Below are positions 8,921 to 18,310 of a stretch of DNA of 64,000 nt, one piece after another (position 1 is the first letter of the stretch; each line of letters starts with the position of its first letter). This DNA comes from an uncultured Erythrobacter sp. (GTDB lineage: Bacteria > Pseudomonadota > Alphaproteobacteria > Sphingomonadales > Sphingomonadaceae), in NCBI RefSeq assembly GCF_947502395.1, contig NZ_CANMZM010000001.1:372001-436000 (forward strand), in the 5' to 3' direction. Position numbers and translations under genes: made by a program. The notes under the pieces are model-generated. The model did no database searches. It had not been told where the DNA came from and worked only from the letters and a program-made list of their open reading frames with translations.

Positions 8921-8977
8921 CGGCAGCCCCAACATTCATCGGGCAGTCGATGTCGAGGGCTGCAAAACACAGGAAAC

Positions 8978-10528
8978 ATGGAAGTGTCCAACATTCGCCA
9001 CGCGCTGAACGTGAAGCGCGAAGACGATTTTGCCAAATGGTATCAGGAAGTCATTAACGCCGCTGATCTCGCTGAGGAATCGGGCGTTCGCGGCTGCATG
9101 GTGATTAAGCCATGGGGCTATGGCATCTGGGAGCGCGTGCAGCGACTGATGGACGATCGGATCAAGGCTGCTGGTATTCCGAATGCCTATTTTCCCCTTT
9201 TTATCCCGCTTGCGAATTTCGAGCGAGAGGCTGACCACGTGGATGGTTTTGCCAAGGAAATGGCTGTTGTCACGCACCATCGCTTGATCGCGGATGGGGA
9301 GGGCGGGTTGATCCCTGATCCTGAGGCGAAGCTTGAAGAGCCGCTCGTAGTGCGTCCAACATCGGAAACGATTATCGGCGATGCGATGGCGCGGTGGGTT
9401 CAGTCGTGGCGAGACCTTCCTTTGATGCTCAACCAATGGGCCAACGTCGTCCGTTGGGAAATGCGCACGCGGATGTTCCTGCGGACCTCTGAGTTCCTTT
9501 GGCAAGAAGGGCACACGGCTCACGCGACCCGCGAAGAGGCGTTGGAAGAAACGCACCGCGCTCTGGAGATGTACAGGGCATGTGTGGAGGAAGACCTCGC
9601 AATGCCCGTGATCGCCGGCGAAAAGCCGGAGAACGAACGTTTCCCTGGGGCCGATGAGACTTGGTCGATCGAAGCGATGATGCAGGACGGCAAAGCTCTT
9701 CAAGCGGGTACCTCGCACTACCTGGGCACCAGTTTTGCAAGCGCTGCGGGCATTCAATATCAGGATAAGGATGGTGAGCATCAGCTGTGTCACACAACGA
9801 GCTGGGGCACCTCTACCCGCATGATCGGCGGTGTGGTGATGACTCATGGCGATGACGATGGACTGCGAGTGCCCCCTCGAATTGCGCCGCATCAGATCGT
9901 CATTCTGCCAATGCTGCGCGACAAGCCTGAAGATGAGGCTGTGCTCGCTTATTGCGAGGACGTCCGCAAATCGCTCAGCGGTGTCTCGGCCTTGGGTGAA
10001 CCCATCCGGGTGCTGCTCGACAAGACACCAGGCAAGGCGGCTGCCAAGCGTTGGTCTTGGGTCAAGAAAGGCGCTCCCGTAATCGTGGAGGTTGGCCCGC
10101 GCGATATGGAGAACAGCAAGGTTGCTGTACTCCGCCGCGATGCTCTCTGGAACATGGACAATGGCAAGCCAGCCATGACGTTCACACCACGTAATGAGTT
10201 TGCGAGCACCGCTGCCCAGTTGCTTGAGGACATTCAGGCGGACCTGTTTGCTGAGGCCAAGGAACGCCGCGATGCCAAGATCACGCGTGGTATGACTGAA
10301 TGGCACGATGTAGTGAATTCATTCCGAAAGGGCGGCAAGTATCCTGGCTGGGTCGAAGTCGAGTGGTCAAAACCCAACGGGGCGGAACTCGAAGCGGTGG
10401 TCGAGAAGTTGAAGGCTGAGAAGCTCACGTTCCGCAATGTGCCGCGTGATAGCGAACCTGCAGATGGAATTTGCATTTTCTCTGGAAAGCCGGCGGTGGA
10501 GCGAATTTTGGTGGCACGCGCCTACTAG
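8978..10528 (+). CDS. proS: Prolyl-tRNA synthetase, archaeal/eukaryotic type
   Basis: This class II synthetase charges tRNA-Pro. The 516 residues lack the large editing insertion of the classical bacterial type and instead match the archaeal/eukaryotic-type enzyme: N-terminal DFAKWYQEVINAADLAE and GCMVIKPWGYGIWE, motif 2 around VRWEMRTRMFLRTSEF, and motif 3 with the glycine-rich GTSTRMIGG. The C-terminal extension ends in a tyrosine (ARAY), as in that type. Start ATG 8978 has AGGAAAC just upstream. The stop codon directly abuts the rnr start, so the two are cotranscribed. Confidence 0.93.
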   Translation: MEVSNIRHALNVKREDDFAKWYQEVINAADLAEESGVRGCMVIKPWGYGIWERVQRLMDDRIKAAGIPNAYFPLFIPLANFEREADHVDGFAKEMAVVTHHRLIADGEGGLIPDPEAKLEEPLVVRPTSETIIGDAMARWVQSWRDLPLMLNQWANVVRWEMRTRMFLRTSEFLWQEGHTAHATREEALEETHRALEMYRACVEEDLAMPVIAGEKPENERFPGADETWSIEAMMQDGKALQAGTSHYLGTSFASAAGIQYQDKDGEHQLCHTTSWGTSTRMIGGVVMTHGDDDGLRVPPRIAPHQIVILPMLRDKPEDEAVLAYCEDVRKSLSGVSALGEPIRVLLDKTPGKAAAKRWSWVKKGAPVIVEVGPRDMENSKVAVLRRDALWNMDNGKPAMTFTPRNEFASTAAQLLEDIQADLFAEAKERRDAKITRGMTEWHDVVNSFRKGGKYPGWVEVEWSKPNGAELEAVVEKLKAEKLTFRNVPRDSEPADGICIFSGKPAVERILVARAY

Positions 10529-12823
10529 ATGGCCAACCGCAAGAACACACGCCCTCAAGGGATGCCATCGAAAAAGCAGATCCTTGAGTTCATACAGTCC
10601 AGCGAGAATCCGGCCGGAAAGCGCGAGATTGCGCGTGCCTTTGGGCTCAAGGGTCAGGAAAAAATCACCCTTAAACGGATACTCAAGGACATGGCCGAAG
10701 AAGGTTTGATCGACGGCAAGAAGACCGCCTATCACCGGATGGGCGGCGTTCCCAAGGTAACCGTCCTGCGTGTAGTCGATATCGAAGATGGCGATCCCAT
10801 CGCGATCCCTGACAATTGGTCACCAGAAGCATTTAATGATCCGCCCCGTCTCATAATGAAAGAGATGAAAGCGCGTGGTGGTAAGCGCGCGCCTGCTCTC
10901 AAGCGCGGAGACCGAGTGCTGAGCCGCACCGAAGAAACGGATGCTGGGTGGGTCGCTTTTCCGATGAAGAAGCTACCTCCGCGAACCGAAGGTCTAATGG
11001 GCGTGGTGGAGATGGATGGAGCGGGCAAGCCATGGCTGGCGCCAGTCGACAAGCGCGTCCGCAACTCAGCCAAGATCGTCGATTTGAGTGAAGCCGAGGA
11101 AGGGCAACTGGTTATCGCCGAACGCGCTGGGCGTTCTGACAGGGCTGGGGTTAAAGTTGTCGAAGTCGTTGGCGATCCGCTGGCACCCAAGAGCTTCAGC
11201 CTTATTGCCATCGCCAAGCATGGCATCCCGCATGTCTTTCAGGATGATGTCCATGAGGAGGCGGCGCGTGCTGCGAACCTTCGTCTTTCTGAGGAAAAAC
11301 GCGAGGATCTGCGCCATGTGCCCATTGTCGCGATCGACCCGGCAGATGCACGCGATCACGACGACGCAATCTGGGCTGAGGCCGACGGGAAGGGCGGCTA
11401 TAACGCACTTATCGCAATTGCCGATGTGAGCTTTTTTGTTCGTCCCGGGTCAGCGCTCGATAAAGAAGCGAGGAAACGCGGAAACTCAGTCTACTTCCCA
11501 GACCGGGTGGTCCCAATGCTACCAGAGGTTTTGTCGGCAGACGTGTGTTCTTTGCGCGAAGGCGAGGACCGCGCGGCGATGGTTTGCCATGTCCAGATCG
11601 ATAGCGAGGGCAGGGTGGAGGCCCGAAAATTCACCCGCGCGACCGTGCGAATTCACCACAATATCGCTTACGAAGATGCGCAAACTCGGATCGATGATGG
11701 CAATCCGCCGGAGTATCTTGAGAACCTTTGGGGTGCTTGGAAGCTATTGGCCAAGGCGCGAGAGAAGCGCGACCCGCTTGCGCTCGAACTGCCCGAACGG
11801 CGCGTCGTGTTGAACGAGGAAGGCCAGATCGCCGAGATTGCCGTGCGCGAGCGCCTCGACGCCCACCGCGTGGTTGAAGACTTCATGATTGCAGCCAACG
11901 TTGCGGCGGCCAAGGCTCTTGAAGCCAAGAACGCACCCGTCGTCTATCGCAACCATGAAGTGCCGGCGCGTGAGAAGATGATCGCTCTTCGGGACTATGT
12001 CGCGACTTTGGGCAAAAAACTTGCACTGGGTCAGGTGATCACACCCAGCCTCTTCAACCGGCTGCTCGCCGACATCACTGATGAGAGCGAAAGGGCTCAA
12101 CTGATGGAAGCGGTGCTGCGTAGCCAGACACAGGCCTATTATGGACCGGCCAACACCGGGCATTTTGGCTTGGCGCTTGGCTCGTATGCGCATTTTACTT
12201 CGCCCATTCGCAGATACTCGGATGTTCTGGTGCACCGCGCGCTTGTTGATGCGTATAGGCTTGAGCAGCCCAAGCCCTCCGGCTCGCTGCCTGATACTAG
12301 TGGTCTGTCAGACAAGGACCGTGCGAACATCAAAGAGGTTTCTGACACGATCAGCCAGACCGAACGCCGCGCAATGGAGGCCGAGCGCGACACCGTTGAT
12401 CGCTATGTCGCCGCATGGCTTTCGGGGCGCGTGGGCGAGCAGTTCGACACACGTATTACAGGTGTTCAGGGCTTTGGCTTCTTCGCCACAATCCTTGGTC
12501 TGGGTGGAGACGGTTTAGTACCCGTTTCAACCCTGGGATCGGAGCACTTCCGATATGATGAAGCCGCTCAATCTTTGACCGGCGAGGATACCGGCAAGAC
12601 GTACTCCGCTGGTGATCGGCTCAGACTTCAGCTGGCCGAAGCAAATCCGCTGACAGGGGCCCTCAAATTCGCTCCGCTGGACTCAGATGGCAATGTCATC
12701 GAACCACGCGGGAGCCGTCCAGTGCCGAAGTATAAACGCCCGGGTGGTACGAAGAAGGGCAAGTACAGCAACGGCAAACGCGGGCGCCCGGGGAATATAA
12801 GACATCAAGGCCGTCGGCGCTGA
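10529..12823 (+). CDS. rnr: Ribonuclease R
   Basis: RNase R is a processive 3'-to-5' exoribonuclease that degrades structured RNA. The 764 residues show an N-terminal winged-helix region (SKKQILEFIQSS, GKREIARAFGL), cold-shock-type domains, the RNB catalytic domain with the acidic cluster IDPADARDHDDAIWAE, and a C-terminal S1 domain (QFDTRITGVQGFGFFATI). A Lys/Arg/Gly-rich tail ends the protein, as in many RNase R enzymes. The ATG begins at the base after the proS stop codon. Length and motif order are normal. Confidence 0.95.
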   Translation: MANRKNTRPQGMPSKKQILEFIQSSENPAGKREIARAFGLKGQEKITLKRILKDMAEEGLIDGKKTAYHRMGGVPKVTVLRVVDIEDGDPIAIPDNWSPEAFNDPPRLIMKEMKARGGKRAPALKRGDRVLSRTEETDAGWVAFPMKKLPPRTEGLMGVVEMDGAGKPWLAPVDKRVRNSAKIVDLSEAEEGQLVIAERAGRSDRAGVKVVEVVGDPLAPKSFSLIAIAKHGIPHVFQDDVHEEAARAANLRLSEEKREDLRHVPIVAIDPADARDHDDAIWAEADGKGGYNALIAIADVSFFVRPGSALDKEARKRGNSVYFPDRVVPMLPEVLSADVCSLREGEDRAAMVCHVQIDSEGRVEARKFTRATVRIHHNIAYEDAQTRIDDGNPPEYLENLWGAWKLLAKAREKRDPLALELPERRVVLNEEGQIAEIAVRERLDAHRVVEDFMIAANVAAAKALEAKNAPVVYRNHEVPAREKMIALRDYVATLGKKLALGQVITPSLFNRLLADITDESERAQLMEAVLRSQTQAYYGPANTGHFGLALGSYAHFTSPIRRYSDVLVHRALVDAYRLEQPKPSGSLPDTSGLSDKDRANIKEVSDTISQTERRAMEAERDTVDRYVAAWLSGRVGEQFDTRITGVQGFGFFATILGLGGDGLVPVSTLGSEHFRYDEAAQSLTGEDTGKTYSAGDRLRLQLAEANPLTGALKFAPLDSDGNVIEPRGSRPVPKYKRPGGTKKGKYSNGKRGRPGNIRHQGRRR

Positions 12824-12842
12824 GCTCACTCACCGCGAGCGA

Positions 12843-13295
12843 TCAAGCCTCGTGGTCGCTGCTCTTCTCGTCATAGTCGAAAGGAATGACATAGAGCGGG
12901 CATGGGAGATTTCCTGCCTGTGCAGCGAAGTGTGTGACAAGTGGGCCCGGTGACGTCCCTTTGGCCGCACCCAGTACTAGCGCGGCGACTTCCTTGTGGC
13001 TTTCCAGGAACTCTGTGACCAGTTTTGGACCATTCCCGATCTTGACTGATATTGTGGGCATGACCCCACTCTCCGCCAGCAGATTTCCGGCAACCCCATG
13101 CGCCAGCACCTCCGCTCTGTCGCGCGCTTCCTGCTCGATCGTGGCTTGAATGCCACCGAAAGCACTGAAGTTCTGCTGTGTTACCAGCGCCAATATGTGC
13201 ACAGCACCGCCGACCTGTATCGCTCGGCGTGCAGCGAAGCGCAAAGCTGCACGGGCTTCATCACTTTCATCCATGATGACCAGGAATGTGCGCAT
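12843..13295 (-). CDS. Universal stress protein (UspA family)
   Basis: The 150 residues have the UspA start (MRTFLVIMDESDEARAALRFA), in which the Asp of the first strand contacts ATP in nucleotide-binding members. The C-terminal half has GAAKGTSPGPLVTHF, a variant of the GxxGxnG(S/T) ATP-binding motif, so nucleotide binding is plausible. It has a single domain and no membrane segment. It is convergent with rnr (19 bp apart) and divergent from pdhC. Confidence 0.85.
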   Translation of the reverse strand: MRTFLVIMDESDEARAALRFAARRAIQVGGAVHILALVTQQNFSAFGGIQATIEQEARDRAEVLAHGVAGNLLAESGVMPTISVKIGNGPKLVTEFLESHKEVAALVLGAAKGTSPGPLVTHFAAQAGNLPCPLYVIPFDYDEKSSDHEA

Positions 13296-13479
13296 TAATG
13301 CCCCTCAGCTTTGCGACGTGATCAACGAGGGTATCCTGCCAATCGCCTGAATTTGCAAGGCGTGAACAGTGACAGGCAAAATCAATTGTCTCAGTCGTAT
13401 GCAAGCACTTGCCCCAATTGGCTGCAAGCCGTACCGGAAACAAAGACGAAGAAACAAATGATGGAGATCATCAGAGCCG

Positions 13480-14877
13480 ATGGCGATTGAACTCAAAATG
13501 CCCGCACTTTCTCCCACAATGGAAGAAGGGACAATGGCACGCTGGCTGGTTAAGGTAGGAGATGAGATCGCCTCCGGCGATATCATGGCTGAGATTGAGA
13601 CTGACAAGGCGACCATGGAGTTCGAAGCGGTTGATGAGGGTACTCTTGCCGCGATCCTCATCGATGAAGGCACTGAGAATGTCGCCGTGGGCACGGTTAT
13701 CGCTATGCTCGCCGAGGAAGGTGAGGATGTGAGCGATGTAAAACCGCCGCCTGCTGCCGCTGCGCCAAAGTCAGCTGACAAACCTTCAGCCGAAGCAACG
13801 CCCACTTCTGCTCCAGCGGCTGAAGCTCAATTGAGGGATGGATCCAAGGCAAGCCCACTTGCGCGGCGTATTGCCGCAAATGAAGGTGTTGATCTGGCAG
13901 GTGTTCAAGGTTCGGGGCCTAAAGGTCGGATTGTTAAGGCGGATGTCGAAGCCGTGGCCTCAGGTGAGCGCGGTGCAGCGCCACAGCATGCAGGAGACCG
14001 AGTCATCGCCTCACCCCTTGCCAAGAAGCTGGCAGGCGAGAAGGGTATCGAACTTGCTGATATTCGAGGTTCGGGACCAGGCGGCCGCATCGTCAAAAGC
14101 GATGTCGATAACTATGTCCCCACAGCTGAATCAGCGGCTCCAGCACCAATTGCTGAAAGCAAACCAGCTCCCGCCAATGACTTCGAGGCTCCATTCGAAG
14201 AGCACAAACTCAACAATGTGCGCAAGGTTATCGCGCGGAGGCTCACCGAGGCTAAGCAGCAAGTCCCGCACATTTATCTCACTGTCGACGTTCGCCTAGA
14301 TGCACTTTTGAAGATGCGCAAAGAGATCAACACCTCGCTGGAGGCGGAAGGGGTGAAGCTCTCGGTCAACGATTTGATCATCAAGGCGCTGGCCAAGGCG
14401 CTCGCGCGAGAGCCGCAGTGCAATGTTTCGTTCCAAGGCGATGTGATGCACCAATACAGGCGTGAGGATATCTCGGTTGCGGTTGCCGCACCTTCAGGCT
14501 TGATCACGCCGATCATTCGCGATGCGGGACGCAAAAGCCTTTCAGAGATCTCTGCGGAGATGAAAGAGCTCGCCGGGAAAGCGCGCGATGGGAAGCTTAA
14601 GCCGCATGAATTCCAGGGAGGTACGGCCAGCCTATCAAATCTTGGCATGTTCGGTACCAAGCAATTCGACGCGGTAATTAATCCGCCGCAGGGAATGATC
14701 CTTGCGGTCGGCGCAGGCGAACAGCGGCCCTATGTGGTCGATGGCGAGTTGACTGTCGCCACTGTAATGAGCGCCACAGGGAGCTTTGACCACCGCGCGA
14801 TTGATGGTGTGGACGGAGCGAAACTCCTCGACCAGTTCCGCAGTCTCGTCGAAAATCCGATGGGGCTGGTGGTCTAG
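13480..14877 (+). CDS. pdhC: Pyruvate dehydrogenase E2, dihydrolipoamide acetyltransferase
   Basis: E2 is the core of the pyruvate dehydrogenase complex and transfers acetyl from lipoamide to CoA. The 465 residues contain one lipoyl domain (residues 1-78, Lys 43 in [11 protein letters not shown]), then two peripheral subunit-binding domains in tandem (about 124-158, [15 protein letters not shown], and about 177-211, [15 protein letters not shown]), then the catalytic domain ending with the active-site motif DHRAIDG (His about 438). A single subunit-binding domain is the common arrangement. E3 follows 91 bp downstream. The start ATG lies 14 bp after a GGAG, so ribosome binding looks weak. Substrate assignment to pyruvate rests on resemblance and on pdhA/pdhB elsewhere in the window. 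Confidence 0.93.
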   Translation: MAIELKMPALSPTMEEGTMARWLVKVGDEIASGDIMAEIETDKATMEFEAVDEGTLAAILIDEGTENVAVGTVIAMLAEEGEDVSDVKPPPAAAAPKSADKPSAEATPTSAPAAEAQLRDGSKASPLARRIAANEGVDLAGVQGSGPKGRIVKADVEAVASGERGAAPQHAGDRVIASPLAKKLAGEKGIELADIRGSGPGGRIVKSDVDNYVPTAESAAPAPIAESKPAPANDFEAPFEEHKLNNVRKVIARRLTEAKQQVPHIYLTVDVRLDALLKMRKEINTSLEAEGVKLSVNDLIIKALAKALAREPQCNVSFQGDVMHQYRREDISVAVAAPSGLITPIIRDAGRKSLSEISAEMKELAGKARDGKLKPHEFQGGTASLSNLGMFGTKQFDAVINPPQGMILAVGAGEQRPYVVDGELTVATVMSATGSFDHRAIDGVDGAKLLDQFRSLVENPMGLVV

Positions 14878-14968
14878 GTATCAGTGTCCACACCAAATTG
14901 TCGGGCAGTTGCCTTACTTTCGAACAAGCCGATCCAAGACTAACAATTCCTCCCCAAGGACCAACGCA

Positions 14969-16381
14969 ATGGCAGACCAAAACTATGATGTGATCGTATT
15001 GGGTTCCGGACCAGGTGGCTATGTCGCCGCAATTCGGGCCTCGCAGCTCGGTCTCAAAACCGCAATAATAGAGCGCGAACTGCTCGGTGGAATATGCCTC
15101 AACTGGGGCTGTATCCCGACAAAAGCGATGCTGCGTTCGGCCGAAGTCTACCACCAGATGCAGCACGCAGGTGACTATGGCCTCGTGGCAAAAGAGATCG
15201 AGGCCGATCTTGAGGCGATTGTAAAGCGCAGCCGCGGGGTCGCGAAACAGCTTAATCAGGGCGTCACGCATCTGATGAAGAAGAACAAGATCACCGTCCA
15301 TATGGGCGAGGGCGTGCTAACCGGCCCGACCTCTTTGACGGTGACGAGCGACAAGGGCGAAGAACAGCTCAGCGCCAAGCACATCATTGTGGCGACGGGT
15401 GCGCGGGCTCGCGACCTGCCGTTTGCGCCTGCTGATGGGAAGCGGGTTTGGACTTACCGCCATGCCATGACGCCGCCGGAGAAACCGACAAAGCTGCTTG
15501 TGATTGGCTCTGGCGCAATCGGGATCGAATTTGCCAGTTTCTATAACGACATTGGCGTCGATGTGACCGTGGTCGAGATGCTCGACCGGATGGTGCCCGT
15601 CGAAGACGCAGACGTTTCAGCGTTCCTTGAGAAGAGCCTTACAAAGCAAGGCATCTCGATCATGACGGGTGCGGGTGTCGAAGATCTCAAAGTGGACGGC
15701 AAAGGCGTAACAGCGACGATCAAAGATAAGTCTGGCAAGGTGGAAACCACCGATTTCAGCCATGTGATTACCGCGATCGGGATTGTTCCCAACACAGAAA
15801 ATATCGGTCTTGAGAACCACGCTGAGATGGACCGCGGGTTTATCCAGATCGATCCTTATGGCCGGACCAAGTCCGCCGGACTTTGGGCTATTGGCGATTG
15901 CACGCCGGGCCCGTGGCTCGCTCACAAAGCCAGCCATGAGGGCGTGACCGCTGCGGAGGCCATCGCGCAAGAACTGGGCAATCAAGAGGTGCACCCGCAC
16001 CCTCTCGACCGTTCGAGCATCCCAGGTTGTACTTATTGCCACCCACAAGTGGCGAGCGTTGGTCTGACAGAGGAAAAGGCGAAGGAAGAGGGCTACGAAC
16101 TTAAAGTCGGCAACTTCCCCTTCATCGGCAATGGGAAAGCGATTGCGCTGGGCGAGGCAGAGGGCTTTATCAAGACCGTGTTCGATGCCAAGACCGGCGA
16201 ACTCTTAGGCGCGCATATGGTGGGCGCAGAAGTGACCGAGCTGATCCAAGGCTACACTGTCGGTAAAACGCTTGAGACGACTGAGGTCGAGTTGATGCAA
16301 ACCGTCTTCCCGCACCCAACATTGTCAGAGATGATGCACGAGAGCGTGCTGAGTGCCTATGGCAAGGCGTTGCATATTTGA
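14969..16381 (+). CDS. lpd: Dihydrolipoamide dehydrogenase (E3)
   Basis: E3 reoxidises dihydrolipoamide with FAD and NAD+. The start MADQNYDVIVLGSGPGGY gives the FAD-binding GxGxxG, LGGICLNWGCIPTK holds the redox disulfide, VIGSGAIGIEF is the NAD-binding motif, GLWAIGDCTPGP the second FAD contact, and HPHPTLSEMMHE-like residues near the end (here FPHPTLSEMMHE) hold the catalytic His-Glu. I chose ATG 14969, preceded by AAGGA, because the longer open frame back to 14786 overlaps pdhC and is not E3-like. The resulting length of 470 residues is typical. Confidence 0.96.
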   Translation: MADQNYDVIVLGSGPGGYVAAIRASQLGLKTAIIERELLGGICLNWGCIPTKAMLRSAEVYHQMQHAGDYGLVAKEIEADLEAIVKRSRGVAKQLNQGVTHLMKKNKITVHMGEGVLTGPTSLTVTSDKGEEQLSAKHIIVATGARARDLPFAPADGKRVWTYRHAMTPPEKPTKLLVIGSGAIGIEFASFYNDIGVDVTVVEMLDRMVPVEDADVSAFLEKSLTKQGISIMTGAGVEDLKVDGKGVTATIKDKSGKVETTDFSHVITAIGIVPNTENIGLENHAEMDRGFIQIDPYGRTKSAGLWAIGDCTPGPWLAHKASHEGVTAAEAIAQELGNQEVHPHPLDRSSIPGCTYCHPQVASVGLTEEKAKEEGYELKVGNFPFIGNGKAIALGEAEGFIKTVFDAKTGELLGAHMVGAEVTELIQGYTVGKTLETTEVELMQTVFPHPTLSEMMHESVLSAYGKALHI

Positions 16382-16427
16382 TGGGGCATCAGGCCTCAGA
16401 CAGACATGTGTTTGGCCAAGAAAGAGG

Positions 16428-16517
16428 TGGCGGACAGTCAGGGATTCGAACCCTGGAAGGGCTTGCACCCTTGCCGGTTTTCAAGACCGGTGCATTCAAC
16501 CACTCTGCCAACTGTCC
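16428..16517 (-). tRNA. tRNA-Ser (anticodon UGA)
   Basis: On the minus strand the 7 bp acceptor stem GGACAGT/ACTGTCC closes, with discriminator G and an encoded CCA. The anticodon stem CCGGT/ACCGG encloses the loop CTTGAAA, so the anticodon is TGA (UGA), reading UCA-type serine codons. The long variable arm (AAGGG...CCCTT) is the serine hallmark, and the T arm has GTTCGAATC. The gene stands alone between lpd and the aminotransferase gene, antisense to both. Confidence 0.96.
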
Positions 16518-16591
16518 GCTTGGGGATAGCCCGCTAGCGATGTAGTTTGATTCTGTCACCCTCCTTTTTGCGAATTTTGGAGAGAATTCTC

Positions 16592-17506
16592 TTGGCTCAA
16601 GGCACGCACGACTTCCAAGCAGATCCTCGCAATGAGACGATCCTGATCAATGTGAACGGTGCCCTTGTCCCCCGTGCCGAGGCAAGCGTCTCGGTTTTCG
16701 ACAGTGGATTTATGCTCGGCGACGGAGTGTGGGAAGGGCTCCGCCTCCATCGTGGTAAGATTGCATTTCTTCCGGCGCATTTGGACCGCCTTTACGAAGG
16801 CGCCAAGGCGATTGCGATGGATATCGGGCTTTCGCGGGAAGAACTTACTGCCCGCATCGATGAAACAATCGACGGCAATGGAATGCGGGATCAGGACGGA
16901 GTGCATGTCCGAATGATGGTGACGCGGGGTATTCGCTCGACACCTTATCAGGACCCGCGCGTGGTGATCTCCCCGGCAACGATTGTGATCATCCCCGAGT
17001 ACAAAGCTCCGCTGCCATCTACGGTTGAGAAAGGAATTCGCCTGTTCACCGTACATGTCAGGCGCGGTGATCCAGCGGTGCAGGACCAAAAGCTCAACTC
17101 ACATTCCAAGCTCAATTGCATTACCGCGTGCATTCAAGCGACGCAGGCTGGCGCAGATGAGGCGCTGATGCTTGATCCGCATGGCTTTGTCGCGACCTGC
17201 AATTCCACCCATTTCTTTGTTGTCCGCAAAGGCGAAGTTTGGACTTCAACCGGTGACTATTGTCTCGGCGGGATTACGCGTTCAAACGTAATCAAAGTGT
17301 GCCGCGAGGCTGGAATTCCCGTGTTCGAGAGGAATTTCTCTTTGACCGACGTCTACGGTGCGGATGAGGCGTTTGTGACGGGGACTTTTGCTGGGGTCGT
17401 GCCCGTGACGGAAGTCGATGGCCGGGGGCTTACACCTGCGCGTGGAGCCATGGTTGAACGCCTTCAAGGCCTGTACCGGAGCTTGATGGATAGAGATGTT
17501 GCATGA
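16592..17506 (+). CDS. Class IV PLP aminotransferase (BCAT/D-amino-acid aminotransferase-like)
   Basis: The fold-type IV pattern is clear: INVNGALVPRAEASVSVFDSGFMLGDGVWEGLR at the N-terminal end, the PLP lysine in LNSHSKLNC, and GGITRSNVI binding the cofactor phosphate. The usual glutamate-containing stretch (VxExxxxNxF) reads VATCNSTHFF, so the Glu and Asn of branched-chain aminotransferases are replaced; true BCAT activity is therefore doubtful. I chose TTG 16592 because GGAGAG lies eight bases upstream; an earlier TTG at 16547 has no such site. The stop overlaps the next start (ATGA), coupling it to the sulfotransferase-like protein. Confidence 0.82.
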   Translation: MAQGTHDFQADPRNETILINVNGALVPRAEASVSVFDSGFMLGDGVWEGLRLHRGKIAFLPAHLDRLYEGAKAIAMDIGLSREELTARIDETIDGNGMRDQDGVHVRMMVTRGIRSTPYQDPRVVISPATIVIIPEYKAPLPSTVEKGIRLFTVHVRRGDPAVQDQKLNSHSKLNCITACIQATQAGADEALMLDPHGFVATCNSTHFFVVRKGEVWTSTGDYCLGGITRSNVIKVCREAGIPVFERNFSLTDVYGADEAFVTGTFAGVVPVTEVDGRGLTPARGAMVERLQGLYRSLMDRDVA

Positions 17507-18246
17507 GGAGCGCTGTTGAACCCATCCGGATCGCGATGTGGTCGGGACCGCGTAACATCTCGACGGCGATGATGCGAAGCTTTGGTGCTCGGCCAGACTG
17601 CGCCGTCAGCGATGAACCTTTTTACGGTGCGTTTTTGAAGGCCACAGGTGAACCGTACCCGCTTGCAGATGAAACCATTGCAGAAATGGATTGCGACTGG
17701 GAGCGCGTGCTTGCGACACAATCAGGCAATGCGCCCGAGCGGCGAAAAGTCTGGTATCAAAAGCATATGCCGCACCATATGGTTGGGCCAGTTAGCATCG
17801 CAGACATGCCTAAACACACACATGCTTTCTTGATCCGAGCCCCGGAGCGGGTTGTCGCAAGTTATCGCGCGAAAAACGAATTGCGCTCGCCTGAAATGCT
17901 CGGCTTCGCACAATTGCGCAGCTATTTCGACCGGGAAAAAGATCGCTTGGGCCAGGTGCCGGTGGTGATCGATTCCGACACCATCCTCACCAACCCTAAG
18001 GTCGCACTAAGTTCGCTATGCGAGGGGTTGGGAATAGGCTGGGATCCGTCAATGCTTTCTTGGGAAAAGGGGCCTCACCCAGAAGACGGTGTCTGGGGCG
18101 CGCATTGGTATGATAAGGTCAATGCATCGACCGGCTTTGGCAATGCGCCCGGACCTTTACCAGAACTCGATGGAGAGTATCTCAAAGCAGCGGAAGCGTG
18201 CCGTGAAGATTATGAGTATCTTTCCAAACATGCCATTGTCGTTTGA
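17503..18246 (+). CDS. Sulfotransferase-like protein coupled to the aminotransferase
   Basis: The 247-residue protein begins with IRIAMWSGPRNISTAMMRSF, a P-loop-like 5'-phosphosulfate-binding motif of the sulfotransferase superfamily. A later conserved segment, HAFLIRAPERVVASYRAK, would be the 3'-phosphate-binding region. It overlaps the aminotransferase by 4 bp. Proteins of this kind are found fused to class IV aminotransferase domains in plants (the so-called branched-chain-aminotransferase-like proteins), which supports a joint function. The reaction is not established, and a phosphotransfer or binding role is possible. Confidence 0.75.
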   Translation: MRSAVEPIRIAMWSGPRNISTAMMRSFGARPDCAVSDEPFYGAFLKATGEPYPLADETIAEMDCDWERVLATQSGNAPERRKVWYQKHMPHHMVGPVSIADMPKHTHAFLIRAPERVVASYRAKNELRSPEMLGFAQLRSYFDREKDRLGQVPVVIDSDTILTNPKVALSSLCEGLGIGWDPSMLSWEKGPHPEDGVWGAHWYDKVNASTGFGNAPGPLPELDGEYLKAAEACREDYEYLSKHAIVV

Positions 18247-18310
18247 AGAAGTAATGGCTAGCGCAACTTTGGTCAGTCCCGGTTAAACTAATTAATGAGA
18301 CAATTGTCGA

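Noticed and set aside
8936..10306. 456-codon open frame on the minus strand inside proS
   Set aside because: It lies antisense to a clear proS gene; the product resembles no protein I know and its composition (many His, Arg and Pro) is that of a reversed coding sequence.
16382..16430. Integration site at the tRNA-Ser gene
   Set aside because: No integrase or second copy of the tRNA 3' end is seen nearby; flanking genes are core.
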